Below, in pieces: positions 55,838-64,000 of a DNA stretch of 64,000 nt (the stretch's first letter is position 1; each line of letters starts with the position of its first letter). This DNA comes from Mesorhizobium sp. WSM3859 (GTDB lineage Bacteria > Pseudomonadota > Alphaproteobacteria > Rhizobiales > Rhizobiaceae): NCBI RefSeq assembly GCF_002295065.1, contig NZ_NSGG01000015.1, positions 124,001 through 188,000 on the forward strand. Reading direction: 5' to 3'. A program made the position numbers and the translations under genes. The notes under the pieces are model-generated. The model saw nothing but the letters and a program-made list of their open reading frames with translations. It made no database searches and had not been told where the DNA came from.

Positions 55838-57863
55838 ATGATTGAGGGCCTTGACCCCTACAAAGAGTTTGAGCACCCATCGGGTGAGAGAACTGTCGCT
55901 CAGTCGCTGATAGACTTGCGTATTCCTCGTCAACGGCTTGGTGCAGTTTCGCGGCATCGACTGGCTTGCCTTCCGCCAACATCCGATGATGGACGTTTCC
56001 GACGAGCTGACTGCGGATGCGCGGTTCAAACGTGAGTGCTAATGAGGCGAGCTCCCGACGCACAGCTGAAGGCCACACCTGGTCCTGTCGCTCACGCTCG
56101 GCGCAGAAGTGGAAATCGGCAAACTTCAGCTTCGCGCGCTCGCGCCGCTTCTCAGCGGTTCCCGCTTCATCGATGCGTCCGTTCCGCCCGAAAACGAGCG
56201 CATAGACCTCTCCCGCACGTTTCGGAGACAGCATGCCGTTCTCGATCTCGCGTGCGAGCGACGCAACATCCCGTTCAAGCGGATCCCCGAAGGCTCCACC
56301 CGTAGAGCTCGTGATCCGGAGAACGTCGCCGTGTCCAAGTTCCAGAACCGCGATTTTTCCGATTGACCGTTCCGCGGGCGTTTCAGGATTAACGACCGCT
56401 TTTCCGAGCAGTCCGATTTCACCGCCTTTGACCCCCCAGGGAGCAAACACGAACCGGTTCAGGTTTCGCACGGTGATGAGAGCGCGGTGGGCGGTGTTTT
56501 CCATTTCCACCTCGAGTGCCGCGCCGCTTACGTATTGACCCGCGCGTCGACTGTCTGGAATGAGCCGGATTGCTCGCATGACCAGAACGGTTTCGATCTC
56601 GATTATTTCGACAGGGACACTGCGCTGCGAGGCACGCACTTCCGACCCGTCGAGACCATCGCAACTCCGGCGCGCACCGCCACCTCCGTCGATCGTACCA
56701 ACGACGCTGACCCTATCGCGTCCCGTGCGAGGATCGGGAGCCGCCACGACAATAACCCCGCTCATTCCCCCGCCAGCTGCTGCGAGGCCTTCTGGCAGCG
56801 CTTGGTTGAGGCAGCCCAGAATGGCGTCGTAGGCGCGCGTCGCCGCCGCCGCACGTGAGCCACCGGCGGCAGGATAGATTGCGTTGAGAACCGTACCGCG
56901 CGGGGCGTGACTATTGATCGCGCGCAAGATACCGAAGTTGCGCGGTGTCATCGGGTCCACAGTAAGGATGTACGCGTAAAGGCACTGAATAACGTAAGGA
57001 TGGGTGCCCGCCCCGGTCACGAGATTATATGCGGCGGCAAGCTGCGGATCGGTCCCTGTGAAGTCGACCTCGATTTCACTGTGTTTGACCGTGATTGTGG
57101 TGCAAAAAAAGGCGAGCTGGCCGTCATGAATCCCTTCAAGATAGTCGGAGAAGGAGTAGACTCCGTTGGGGATCTTCTTGATTACGGCCCGAGCTTTCGC
57201 TTCCGCGTAGTTGATAACATCCTGCATGCCTTCTTCGACGGAGTCTCGGCCATAGCGCCCGCAAAGCTCGTTGATGCGGCGGTCCATGCTCTTCAAGCCG
57301 GAAATCATCGCCTGGATGTCGCCCCACAGCTCCGTCGGGATGCGGCTGTTGTCCTGGAAAATCAACTTGATGGCATCGTTGAGGACACCGCCGTCGTAGA
57401 GCTTCACTGGTCTGACCCTGATCCCTTCCTGGAACACCTCGGTGAAAGCCGGCGAGATGCTCCCCGGGACGGCGCCCCCAATATCGGAGGCATGGACGAA
57501 CGCCCAACCTACGGCGATCAGCTTGCCTTCGCAGAAGATCGGATACAGCAGCGTGACGTCCATCAAATGAGTCACCAGGCCGTCAGTGCCGAACGGGTCG
57601 TTGGTGATGATGATGTCCCCGGGTTTGAGGTTCTCCCGGCCGACGACATCAAGCGTGGGTCGCAGGGGCGATCCGACGAAGACATTCACACCGGACATCA
57701 TCGGATAAGCGAACATCTCGCCTTCGGCCGTCGCGATCGCGCACTGGTAGTCCTGAACGATCTTCACGAACGTGGTATGCGCGGTGCGGTAAACTGCGGC
57801 CGATGCTTCTTCAACAATCGCGTTGAAACGATTGTTCATAATGGCAGTACGAACGGCATCCAT
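55836..57863 (-). CDS. Hydantoinase B/oxoprolinase-like subunit
   Basis: 675 residues, a little longer than most HyuB subunits. Typical segments: MNNRFNAIVEEASAAVYRTA, GDIIITNDPFGTDGLVTHL, DVTLLYPIFCEGKLIAVGWA, and the C-terminal SSTGGAFGDPLERD. With HyuA it hydrolyses hydantoins or 5-oxoproline-type lactams using ATP. It starts 3 bp after hyuA ends. About 100 residues follow the usual end (KFADFHFCAERERQDQVW...), perhaps a small third-subunit-like part. Confidence 0.88.
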   Translation of the reverse strand: MDAVRTAIMNNRFNAIVEEASAAVYRTAHTTFVKIVQDYQCAIATAEGEMFAYPMMSGVNVFVGSPLRPTLDVVGRENLKPGDIIITNDPFGTDGLVTHLMDVTLLYPIFCEGKLIAVGWAFVHASDIGGAVPGSISPAFTEVFQEGIRVRPVKLYDGGVLNDAIKLIFQDNSRIPTELWGDIQAMISGLKSMDRRINELCGRYGRDSVEEGMQDVINYAEAKARAVIKKIPNGVYSFSDYLEGIHDGQLAFFCTTITVKHSEIEVDFTGTDPQLAAAYNLVTGAGTHPYVIQCLYAYILTVDPMTPRNFGILRAINSHAPRGTVLNAIYPAAGGSRAAAATRAYDAILGCLNQALPEGLAAAGGGMSGVIVVAAPDPRTGRDRVSVVGTIDGGGGARRSCDGLDGSEVRASQRSVPVEIIEIETVLVMRAIRLIPDSRRAGQYVSGAALEVEMENTAHRALITVRNLNRFVFAPWGVKGGEIGLLGKAVVNPETPAERSIGKIAVLELGHGDVLRITSSTGGAFGDPLERDVASLAREIENGMLSPKRAGEVYALVFGRNGRIDEAGTAEKRRERAKLKFADFHFCAERERQDQVWPSAVRRELASLALTFEPRIRSQLVGNVHHRMLAEGKPVDAAKLHQAVDEEYASLSATERQFSHPMGAQTLCRGQGPQS

Positions 57864-57866
57864 TGA

Positions 57867-59903
57867 TTAGCTCCGAGTCATGAGAATTGCGCCATAGGCA
57901 CCGACGCGGGCAACAAACTCCGGCGGGACGACGATCGTCGCATCGCGCTGCTCGATCACGGCCGGCCCGTGGACCGCTTCGTTGGAGGTGAGATGCGCGC
58001 GATCGTAGACTCGCACTTCCGGAATGAGTTTATTGTGGAATCGCATCGACCGAACAGCTTTGAATGCGTTGCCGGTTCCTGACGTTTCAGGGGTCGTGGG
58101 CTGCGGTATCGACATGGCTCCCCGTACACGCATGCGCAGGTCGACGAACTCTACAGGCGCCGCTTTGTCAGCATGACTGTAGATGCGTTCGTGCTCTTCG
58201 TGGAAGGTGGCGTGCATTGCGGCTATGTCGTGCGCTTCGATCGCGCTGTCGGGCAGGCGCACGTCAACCTGGAAGGACTGCCCCACATACCGCATCTCGG
58301 CCCAGCATTCAAATGTCCTCGACACGAGACGCTCCGGCGGCGCCTGCCGTGACAGCCACTTGGCTCCCTGTTCGCGAAGAGCCTGGAACTTATTTGCAAT
58401 CAAGGCTCCGTCGACATCGAGGCCATGTACAGTTTCGAGTGTGTCATTGCTCAGGTCAGAAACGAGGCCTCCAAGCGCGCAGAAGACGGAAGGGGTCGCC
58501 GGCACCAGAACGCGATTCACGCCGATCTCAGCCGCGAGGAGGGGCCCCTGAATAGCGCCGGCTCCACCGTAAACCAGCACAGTCAAATCTTCGGGATCCA
58601 CGCCCTGGCGTGCTAGATAGGGCAGGACGCCGGCAACCATGTTCGAGCTTGCGACCGTAACGCACATTTCAGCAGCGCTGAGCACGTCCGTCTTGAGGGC
58701 GTCTGCAATCGGTGCCATCGCCCGCTCGGCTGCATTGCGATCGAGCTGCATTTCGCCGCCGAGAAGAGCTTCAGGCAAATAGCCCGTAAGCAGGAACGCA
58801 TCGGTCAGCGTGGGTCCCGTACCGCCGCGGCTAAAGCAGGCGGGGCCAGGATACGAGCCGGCGCTCCGGGGTCCGATGCGCAACACGCCTCCATCCATCG
58901 TCACGATGGAGCCGCCGCCGGCACCGATCGCCTCGATCCCGGTCACGGGCATCACCACCGGAAACTCGCCGACCTCGGCAGCAGTCGAGGTGAGAGCCTC
59001 GCCATCACGCACGAGCGAGATGTCGGTGCTGGTTCCTCCCATATCCATGGTGAGGATGTTATGCTCGCCAAGGGCGCGACCGAGATACTGCACAGCGGTC
59101 ACACCGGACGCAGGACCCGAAAGGAGGGTGTGGACCGGAAAGTTTCGCGCCTCACTAGCGGCCATTGCACCGCCGTTCGAGCGCGTGACAAAAAGCTGCG
59201 ACCCCGGCAACCGATCAGCCACATAGCTTTCGACCTCACCAATATACTCGTTCATTCGCCGCTTTACGAAGGCATTGAGCACGCTGACGGTTGCTCGGTC
59301 GTATTCTCCGATGCGCGGCCAGATCTCGCTGGAAAGACTAATTTCAGCATCTTCGCCAACCGCTTTGCGGATTGCCCGCGCGACCGCCTTTTCATGCTGC
59401 GGGTTGGCATAGCTGTGAAGGAGCGCGACTGCATATCCAACTGCGCCGGCGTCGGCCGCCTGGCGGGCCAGAACTTCGACCGCTGCCTCGTCGATCGGCG
59501 TTCGGACTGAGCCGCCCCGCAGCAGCCGTTCCTCAACCTCGAAAACCAATTCACGATCGATCAGAGGCTTCGTCCGGCTTTCAAAGATATTCAGAGGATT
59601 GCGGACGCCAACGCGTTGAAGTTCAAGCAGATCTCTATAGCCCTGCGTGACGAAAAACGCGATTTTTGGGCCTTTTCGCTCGATCACTGCATTCGTGCTA
59701 ACCGTGGTGCCGTGCATCACGAACGCTGCTTCGCCGGGCCCGGGCGCGAGCCGTTCCAAGAGCTTTTCAAATCCATAGCGGAAGCCGTTTTCAAACGAGG
59801 GTGGTGTCGATGGCACTTTGAGAGTGACGATCCTGTCCTCACCTTCGCGCCATCCACAAAAATCCGTAAAGGTTCCTCCAATATCAACGCCGATCCTAAG
59901 CAT
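57867..59903 (-). CDS. Hydantoinase A/oxoprolinase-like subunit
   Basis: 678 residues with the full HyuA layout: ASKHA-type ATP site LRIGVDIGGTFTDFCGW, MHGTTVSTNAVIERKG, LSGPASGVTAVQYLGR, TMDMGGTSTDISLVRDG and GAGGGSIV. Partner of HyuB directly downstream. ATG 59903 follows AAGGCTT rather than a strong site. It is divergent from the FAD oxidase operon; together they look like a catabolic set for a cyclic or N-substituted amino acid. Confidence 0.9.
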   Translation of the reverse strand: MLRIGVDIGGTFTDFCGWREGEDRIVTLKVPSTPPSFENGFRYGFEKLLERLAPGPGEAAFVMHGTTVSTNAVIERKGPKIAFFVTQGYRDLLELQRVGVRNPLNIFESRTKPLIDRELVFEVEERLLRGGSVRTPIDEAAVEVLARQAADAGAVGYAVALLHSYANPQHEKAVARAIRKAVGEDAEISLSSEIWPRIGEYDRATVSVLNAFVKRRMNEYIGEVESYVADRLPGSQLFVTRSNGGAMAASEARNFPVHTLLSGPASGVTAVQYLGRALGEHNILTMDMGGTSTDISLVRDGEALTSTAAEVGEFPVVMPVTGIEAIGAGGGSIVTMDGGVLRIGPRSAGSYPGPACFSRGGTGPTLTDAFLLTGYLPEALLGGEMQLDRNAAERAMAPIADALKTDVLSAAEMCVTVASSNMVAGVLPYLARQGVDPEDLTVLVYGGAGAIQGPLLAAEIGVNRVLVPATPSVFCALGGLVSDLSNDTLETVHGLDVDGALIANKFQALREQGAKWLSRQAPPERLVSRTFECWAEMRYVGQSFQVDVRLPDSAIEAHDIAAMHATFHEEHERIYSHADKAAPVEFVDLRMRVRGAMSIPQPTTPETSGTGNAFKAVRSMRFHNKLIPEVRVYDRAHLTSNEAVHGPAVIEQRDATIVVPPEFVARVGAYGAILMTRS

Positions 59904-60536
59904 AAGCCTTACTCACCCCTTGCGTTTTTATTTCAACAAGATTCCACGCGACACGAGGATTTAGTCTAGGTTTCATGAAATTCTTCCCATCTTGGGACGA
60001 TATGGCGTAGCTTTGCGCAATCAATACGATCCCGGTACCAATCAGAGAATTTGCAAATTTCGTCCATTGATTGGGCCCGGCAATCAATCTATCCGCATCC
60101 GCGCGATTGCCTCGATAATGTCCAGTAAAATGACGAGCGAATGGAGGCGCATAGGGGGACGACAAGTCTTCAGCGCGCAGACCGTCGAGCCTATTCGAAG
60201 GGCTTGTGCCTCAACCTCCCATAACATTTACGTATCGCCGCATGCCTATTACTGCCCTTGTAGCATGGAAGGCGACGTCTTACTCCTGTAAGGAGAGGAA
60301 GAATTGTAAGAGGCAAGACTGAGGCCGCACCGCTTTATGTGGCTATCACCTGCGCAATACAGATCGTGCCGAAGCGAGGAAGTCTTCAACACTTGGACCA
60401 CCAACGTCGCCAACTGCAAAAGCTGTCTGGCTGACCGCGAAAGGGTTCAAAGGCTTGTCTGGCTCAATGGTGTCAATGGCTGCGGTTCGCAAGCCGCGCG
60501 CTGAGCGCGAAGGTCTCCATATTGTGAGAAGGTTAA
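59904..60536. other. Divergent intergenic region
   Basis: 633 bp between hyuA and the FAD oxidase operon, expected to hold both promoters. No gene, NifA site or sigma-54 element was seen. Confidence 0.4.
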
Positions 60537-61655
60537 ATGGATCGCGAGTTCGAGATAGCCATCGTTGGCGGCGGCGTAGTGGGCGCCGCAATTGGATACG
60601 GGTTAGCCAAGTTGGGACGCCGGGTGATTGTCATCGACGGCGCTGATGATGCGCTGCGGGCCTCACGAACGAATTTCGGCCTGATCTGGGTCCAGGGCAA
60701 AGGTGACGAATGTCCCGAGTATCACCGCATAACACGACAAAGCGCCGACTTGTGGCCAGCATTCGCCATGGAGCTGAAAATACTCACGGGCATCGACGTG
60801 GAGCACCGTCGGAATGGAGGACTGCTTTTCTGCGTCTCAGAATCGCAAGCGGAAGAGGAGAGGATCATAGGCGAAAAGATGGCAGGCATTCATCCCGACT
60901 ATCATTTCGAGATGCTCGATCGCTCGCGCCTTGAGAACATGCTTCCCGACATCCGACTGGGACCCCAAGTGTGTGCGGCCTCGTTCAGCCATATGGATGG
61001 TGACGTAAATCCTCTCCTGGTTCTTCGCGCGTTGCTGGACGGTTTTGTACGCTTGGGCGGTACATTGGCAACTGGGGAAAATATCTACAGCATAACGCCC
61101 ATCCTTGGCGGATTCCGACTGGCTACGAACGCTTTGACGGTCGAGGCTGAGCGGGTGATCGTGGCCGCCGGAAACGATTCGACGGATTTTGCCAAAAGCT
61201 TGGACCTGCCTATTCGGCTCGTACCGGAAAGAGGTCAGCTTTTGATCACCGAGCGTGTTGCGCCGGTGTTTTCATACGCCGCGAGCGGTATTCGCCAGAC
61301 CGTGACGGGCACGTTCCAGCTCGGCACCACCAATGAACGAGTAGGGCGATCCGTGGATGTCACGTCCGGCGGCGCGCGTCACATCGCCAATCGAGCGCTA
61401 AACGTGATGCCGGACCTTGGAGCCCTCCGCGTTATCCGGCAATGGGGCGGATTGCGTGTCCTCACCCCCGACGGAGTTCCGGTCTACGATCGGTCGCGGC
61501 GCTATCCAGGCGTTCATGTCGTAGCATGCCATTCCGGCGTCACCCTTGCCGCTCTGCACTCCGGTCCCTTTGCCGAATGGCTGGCAGCCGGAGGGCGTGA
61601 TCCGTCCTACGCAGCCTTCTGCGGCAGCCGGTTCACCATGGGAGTTGCAGCGTGA
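60537..61655 (+). CDS. FAD-dependent amino-acid oxidase subunit (OoxB/HcnC-like)
   Basis: 372-residue DAO-superfamily flavoprotein: EIAIVGGGVVGAAIGYGLAK at the N-terminus, FGLIWVQGKGDE, and ACHSGVTLAALHSGP at the C-terminus. With the next two genes it forms the three-part set seen in opine oxidases and hydrogen cyanide synthase, membrane-linked enzymes that oxidise a secondary or primary amine. The stop overlaps the next start (ATGA type). Confidence 0.88.
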   Translation: MDREFEIAIVGGGVVGAAIGYGLAKLGRRVIVIDGADDALRASRTNFGLIWVQGKGDECPEYHRITRQSADLWPAFAMELKILTGIDVEHRRNGGLLFCVSESQAEEERIIGEKMAGIHPDYHFEMLDRSRLENMLPDIRLGPQVCAASFSHMDGDVNPLLVLRALLDGFVRLGGTLATGENIYSITPILGGFRLATNALTVEAERVIVAAGNDSTDFAKSLDLPIRLVPERGQLLITERVAPVFSYAASGIRQTVTGTFQLGTTNERVGRSVDVTSGGARHIANRALNVMPDLGALRVIRQWGGLRVLTPDGVPVYDRSRRYPGVHVVACHSGVTLAALHSGPFAEWLAAGGRDPSYAAFCGSRFTMGVAA

Positions 61656-61942
61656 CGAGTGGAGTGTTTCCATCCGGATCAGCCGTCGAAATTACCGTCG
61701 ACGGTCGGGTCGTGGCGGCTTGCGATGGAGAACTGCTTGCCGCAGTTTTTTTGCGTTTGGAAGATATCCATACCCGCACATCCTTTCCTTCCGCTCAGCC
61801 CCGGGCCCCCTACTGCATGATGGGCGTCTGTTTCGAGTGTGACGTGCACGTCGAAAACATCGGCACGATCCGTAGCTGTCAGCAGACGGTTCACGCCGGC
61901 ATGAAGGTCGAACGTCAAGACTATCCGAAGAGACTCAAATGA
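61652..61942 (+). CDS. Small [2Fe-2S] subunit (HcnA-like)
   Basis: 96 residues with the cluster ligands in APYCMMGVCFECDVHV and a fourth Cys in IRSCQQTV, as in the small subunit of HCN synthase and opine oxidases. Overlaps the genes on both sides by four bases. Confidence 0.88.
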   Translation: MTSGVFPSGSAVEITVDGRVVAACDGELLAAVFLRLEDIHTRTSFPSAQPRAPYCMMGVCFECDVHVENIGTIRSCQQTVHAGMKVERQDYPKRLK

Positions 61943-63357
61943 AGGCAATTTCGCGCGCCGACCTCCTTATCGTCGGAGCTGGCCCTGCCGGTATGGCAGC
62001 AGCGCGGCGAGCTTTGCGAGGCGGGCTGTCAGTCGTCGTCCTAGATTCCCAGTCTCAGCCAGGAGGTCAGATCTGGCGCAATGCCTGCCGCAATTCGACA
62101 AGCCCCATCATAAAAGTTCTGGGATCTGAATACCGACGCGGCATCCGGCAAGTCGAATCGTTCCTGGCTTGTGGCGCCGACTACATCCCGGATGCCCAGG
62201 TCAGCCGGCTCGGCCAAGGCTGGACAATTGAATACGTGAAAGGCGCGGAAATCCGCACCCTGAAGGGACGATACCTTTTGCTCGCCACAGGCGCGCAGGA
62301 ACGGCCCGTTCCGTTCTCCGGTTGGACCCTTCCCGGCGTCATGACCGTCGGCGCCGCGCAAATTCTGCTCAAGACCGCCGGCCAGTTGCCTCAGGGCCCG
62401 GTCGCTGTTGTCGGCAGCGGTCCTCTCGCTTTATTGTATATGCAGCAGATGCGGCTGGCGGGGGCGGCGCCTGTTGCATATCTCGATACCACCCCTCGAG
62501 GCCTGATCGGCCGTTCACTCCGTGGCTTTCGCGGCGCGATGCAAGAGCCTGGTCAGGTCTTCAAAGGGATTGCGTGGCTCCCGCAATTCAGCGGCATTCG
62601 ACACGTCCGTAATGTCGTTCGGGTCAGCGCCGAAGGGACGAGACGGGTGGAAGCCGTGCGATTTGAGAGTTCGGGCGGCAGTCACGGCCAGCTGGAGGTG
62701 AAAACCCTCCTTGTTCATGAGGGGCTCGTACCGAGTCATCAACTCGCGGTGTCCGTGGGCGCACAGCTCATATGGGATGTCGGTCAGTCGGCTTTCCGGC
62801 TTGAGCGTAACGAGTGGATGAATGCCGGGCCGGAAGGGTTGTATATCGCCGGAGATGGCGCGCGGATCGGCGGTGCGGCCAATTCCGAGATTGAAGGAGA
62901 AATCGCTGCAATTGGTGTCCTTTTCCGCGAAGGAGCGCTGACGCCTGCCCAGGCAAATGCCGACACAAAGCCGCTTAGAGCGCTTCATGCGCGTCAGAAG
63001 GCGTTCCGGGGGTTTCTCGATGTGGTCTATCCCCCGAATATTGCGCGGACCAGGCCAGACGACACAACGATTGTTTGTCGTTGCGAGGAGCTTAGCGCGG
63101 GAGAACTGAGGAATGCCGCGTCTCGCGGCGCTTGCAGAGGCCCCAACCAGCTGAAGACTTTTACACGTGCCGGAATGGGTCCGTGTCAGGGCCGCCAATG
63201 CGGTTACCCGGTACATGAACTGGTGAAATCAGTCGCCGGGCTACCCGCTGGTGAGGTCGGTTTGTTCAATCCGCGCCCACCCTTCGCTCCTTTAACGGTG
63301 TCGATTTTGGCGGCGCAGGAAGCCGAGGAAGTTGTTGCGGCGTCGACCCATGAATGA
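61939..63357 (+). CDS. FAD/NAD-binding oxidase subunit (OoxA/HcnB-like)
   Basis: 472 residues: FAD motif LLIVGAGPAGMAAARRAL, GGQIWR, ATGAQERPVPFSGWTLPGVM, NAD motif VAVVGSGPLALLYM, and a C-terminal BFD-like cluster domain with CRCEE and GMGPCQGRQCGY. It completes the oxidase operon. In opine catabolism this complex splits opines into an amino acid and an oxo acid; substrate here is not determined. Confidence 0.9.
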   Translation: MKAISRADLLIVGAGPAGMAAARRALRGGLSVVVLDSQSQPGGQIWRNACRNSTSPIIKVLGSEYRRGIRQVESFLACGADYIPDAQVSRLGQGWTIEYVKGAEIRTLKGRYLLLATGAQERPVPFSGWTLPGVMTVGAAQILLKTAGQLPQGPVAVVGSGPLALLYMQQMRLAGAAPVAYLDTTPRGLIGRSLRGFRGAMQEPGQVFKGIAWLPQFSGIRHVRNVVRVSAEGTRRVEAVRFESSGGSHGQLEVKTLLVHEGLVPSHQLAVSVGAQLIWDVGQSAFRLERNEWMNAGPEGLYIAGDGARIGGAANSEIEGEIAAIGVLFREGALTPAQANADTKPLRALHARQKAFRGFLDVVYPPNIARTRPDDTTIVCRCEELSAGELRNAASRGACRGPNQLKTFTRAGMGPCQGRQCGYPVHELVKSVAGLPAGEVGLFNPRPPFAPLTVSILAAQEAEEVVAASTHE

Positions 63358-64000
63358 CCGCTCCATTGCCAGGACGTCGCGGCTGCGCATACACGCAATC
63401 GACACGGCTCACACGAATTGAAACCGTCACGGGAGCGCAAGGAGAGTGCTTTGAACACCTGCTCCGGTTCAAAGCTCCGCCTCCCAACCAGGATGCCTCG
63501 TAGGCCCTGCAGCGTATCGGGGACTGCCGGCTTGTCTCAGGTCTCCGCAGAAATTGGGCTGGACCATCACCTGTCTTGGAGATGCGGCACCGACGGAGAG
63601 CCTAAACTGGATCACGCCAATCATGCGATCAAGAATCTCGACGTCTTGGCGGGCTGGACTCATGTCTCTCAGGAAAAGTCTTCGAGATGGACCGTGCCGT
63701 TCGGGTCAGCGCATCCCGATTCCGGACGAGCCCCATTTGCCCAAGTCGACGCGAGCGGTACGCGTCGCAACTCGCTCTTTCTCCCAGACAGTGGCCGGAC
63801 ACGCCCGCTGAACGTATTGACCGCCCAGGTGCGGCCCTCCCCAGGGGCCGAAAACTCGGCGGCCGGAATTGCTGTAATGCCCGCTCCGGCCGTCTTTCTT
63901 CGGGTCCAGACGTCGCTCGCGCGGCGTTCAAATCCTGTGTGCCAGCCGTCCGTTTATCGAGCATGTCCAGGCGCTCCACGAGGCCTGCTCGATTGTTCGG
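63358..64000. other. Window end without a supported gene
   Basis: Competing frames on both strands, none assigned. Possibly a decayed gene on the minus strand (ILDRMIGVIQFRLSVGAASP), unrecognised. Confidence 0.3.

Noticed and set aside
56907..57866. Long plus-strand ORF across hyuB
   Set aside because: Mirror frame of a conserved GC-rich gene; no protein features of its own.
1..64000. CRISPR array, tRNA or rRNA genes
   Set aside because: No regularly spaced short repeats and no cloverleaf or rRNA segments were noticed.

Overview
The window looks like part of the symbiosis island of a Mesorhizobium-type rhizobium. It has the tail of a nif operon (nifX, the NifX-associated DUF269 gene, DUF683, fdxB), acdS, an IscA/NifU-like pair, several NifA/sigma-54 promoters, an ExoX-like repressor, catabolic genes for unusual amino acids, and many decayed insertion sequences and gene relics. 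The species was assigned from gene content, not from a search.

Region 1 (1-14.9 kb) is a nif operon interrupted by about 13 kb. An intact nifX end plus DUF269 gene lies at the left edge. A frameshifted second copy of the same stretch lies at 13.86-14.33 kb, where the operon resumes with DUF683 and fdxB. Between them are an atypical response regulator, a universal stress protein, a kinase relic and a set that matches known hydrazine-forming machinery: a FAD amino-acid-oxidase-type enzyme, a lysine N6-monooxygenase and a cupin/methionyl-tRNA-synthetase fusion, with a PhyH dioxygenase. A NifA site and a sigma-54 promoter precede the monooxygenase. A second NifA/sigma-54 pair precedes a thioredoxin-like gene. 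A pyrE gene sits among them on the other strand.

Region 2 (14.9-26 kb) has exoX-like, two successive NifA/sigma-54 modules, a secreted protein, two tandem subtilases and acdS. On the minus strand a NifA/sigma-54 promoter drives iscA, a NifU-like protein without its cluster cysteines, a small ORF and then queE-queD-queC almost without gaps, so 7-deazaguanine synthesis may be tied to nitrogen fixation.

Region 3 (26.7-42.1 kb) has genes suggesting synthesis or turnover of a small modified amino acid: an EctB-like aminotransferase overlapping a 2-oxoglutarate/Fe(II) oxygenase, a GNAT acetyltransferase, an ATP-grasp ligase, an opine-dehydrogenase-like enzyme and an ectoine-hydrolase-like M24 protein. 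Three of these units share a 46-bp upstream element. Dead IS21, IS66 and RIT (three tyrosine recombinases) elements break the region up.

Region 4 (42-54.6 kb) holds two LysR regulators and a partly decayed arginine cluster on the minus strand (arginase relic, frameshifted ocd, intact ctlX and DDAH) with a divergent AsnC-type regulator. It also has relics of a CoA-transferase, IS110, IS256 and an NRPS condensation domain.

Region 5 (54.6-64 kb) has a PRMT-like methyltransferase, convergent hyuA-hyuB, and a divergent three-gene FAD/[2Fe-2S] amino-acid oxidase operon of the opine oxidase/HcnABC type. No tRNA, rRNA or CRISPR array was seen.
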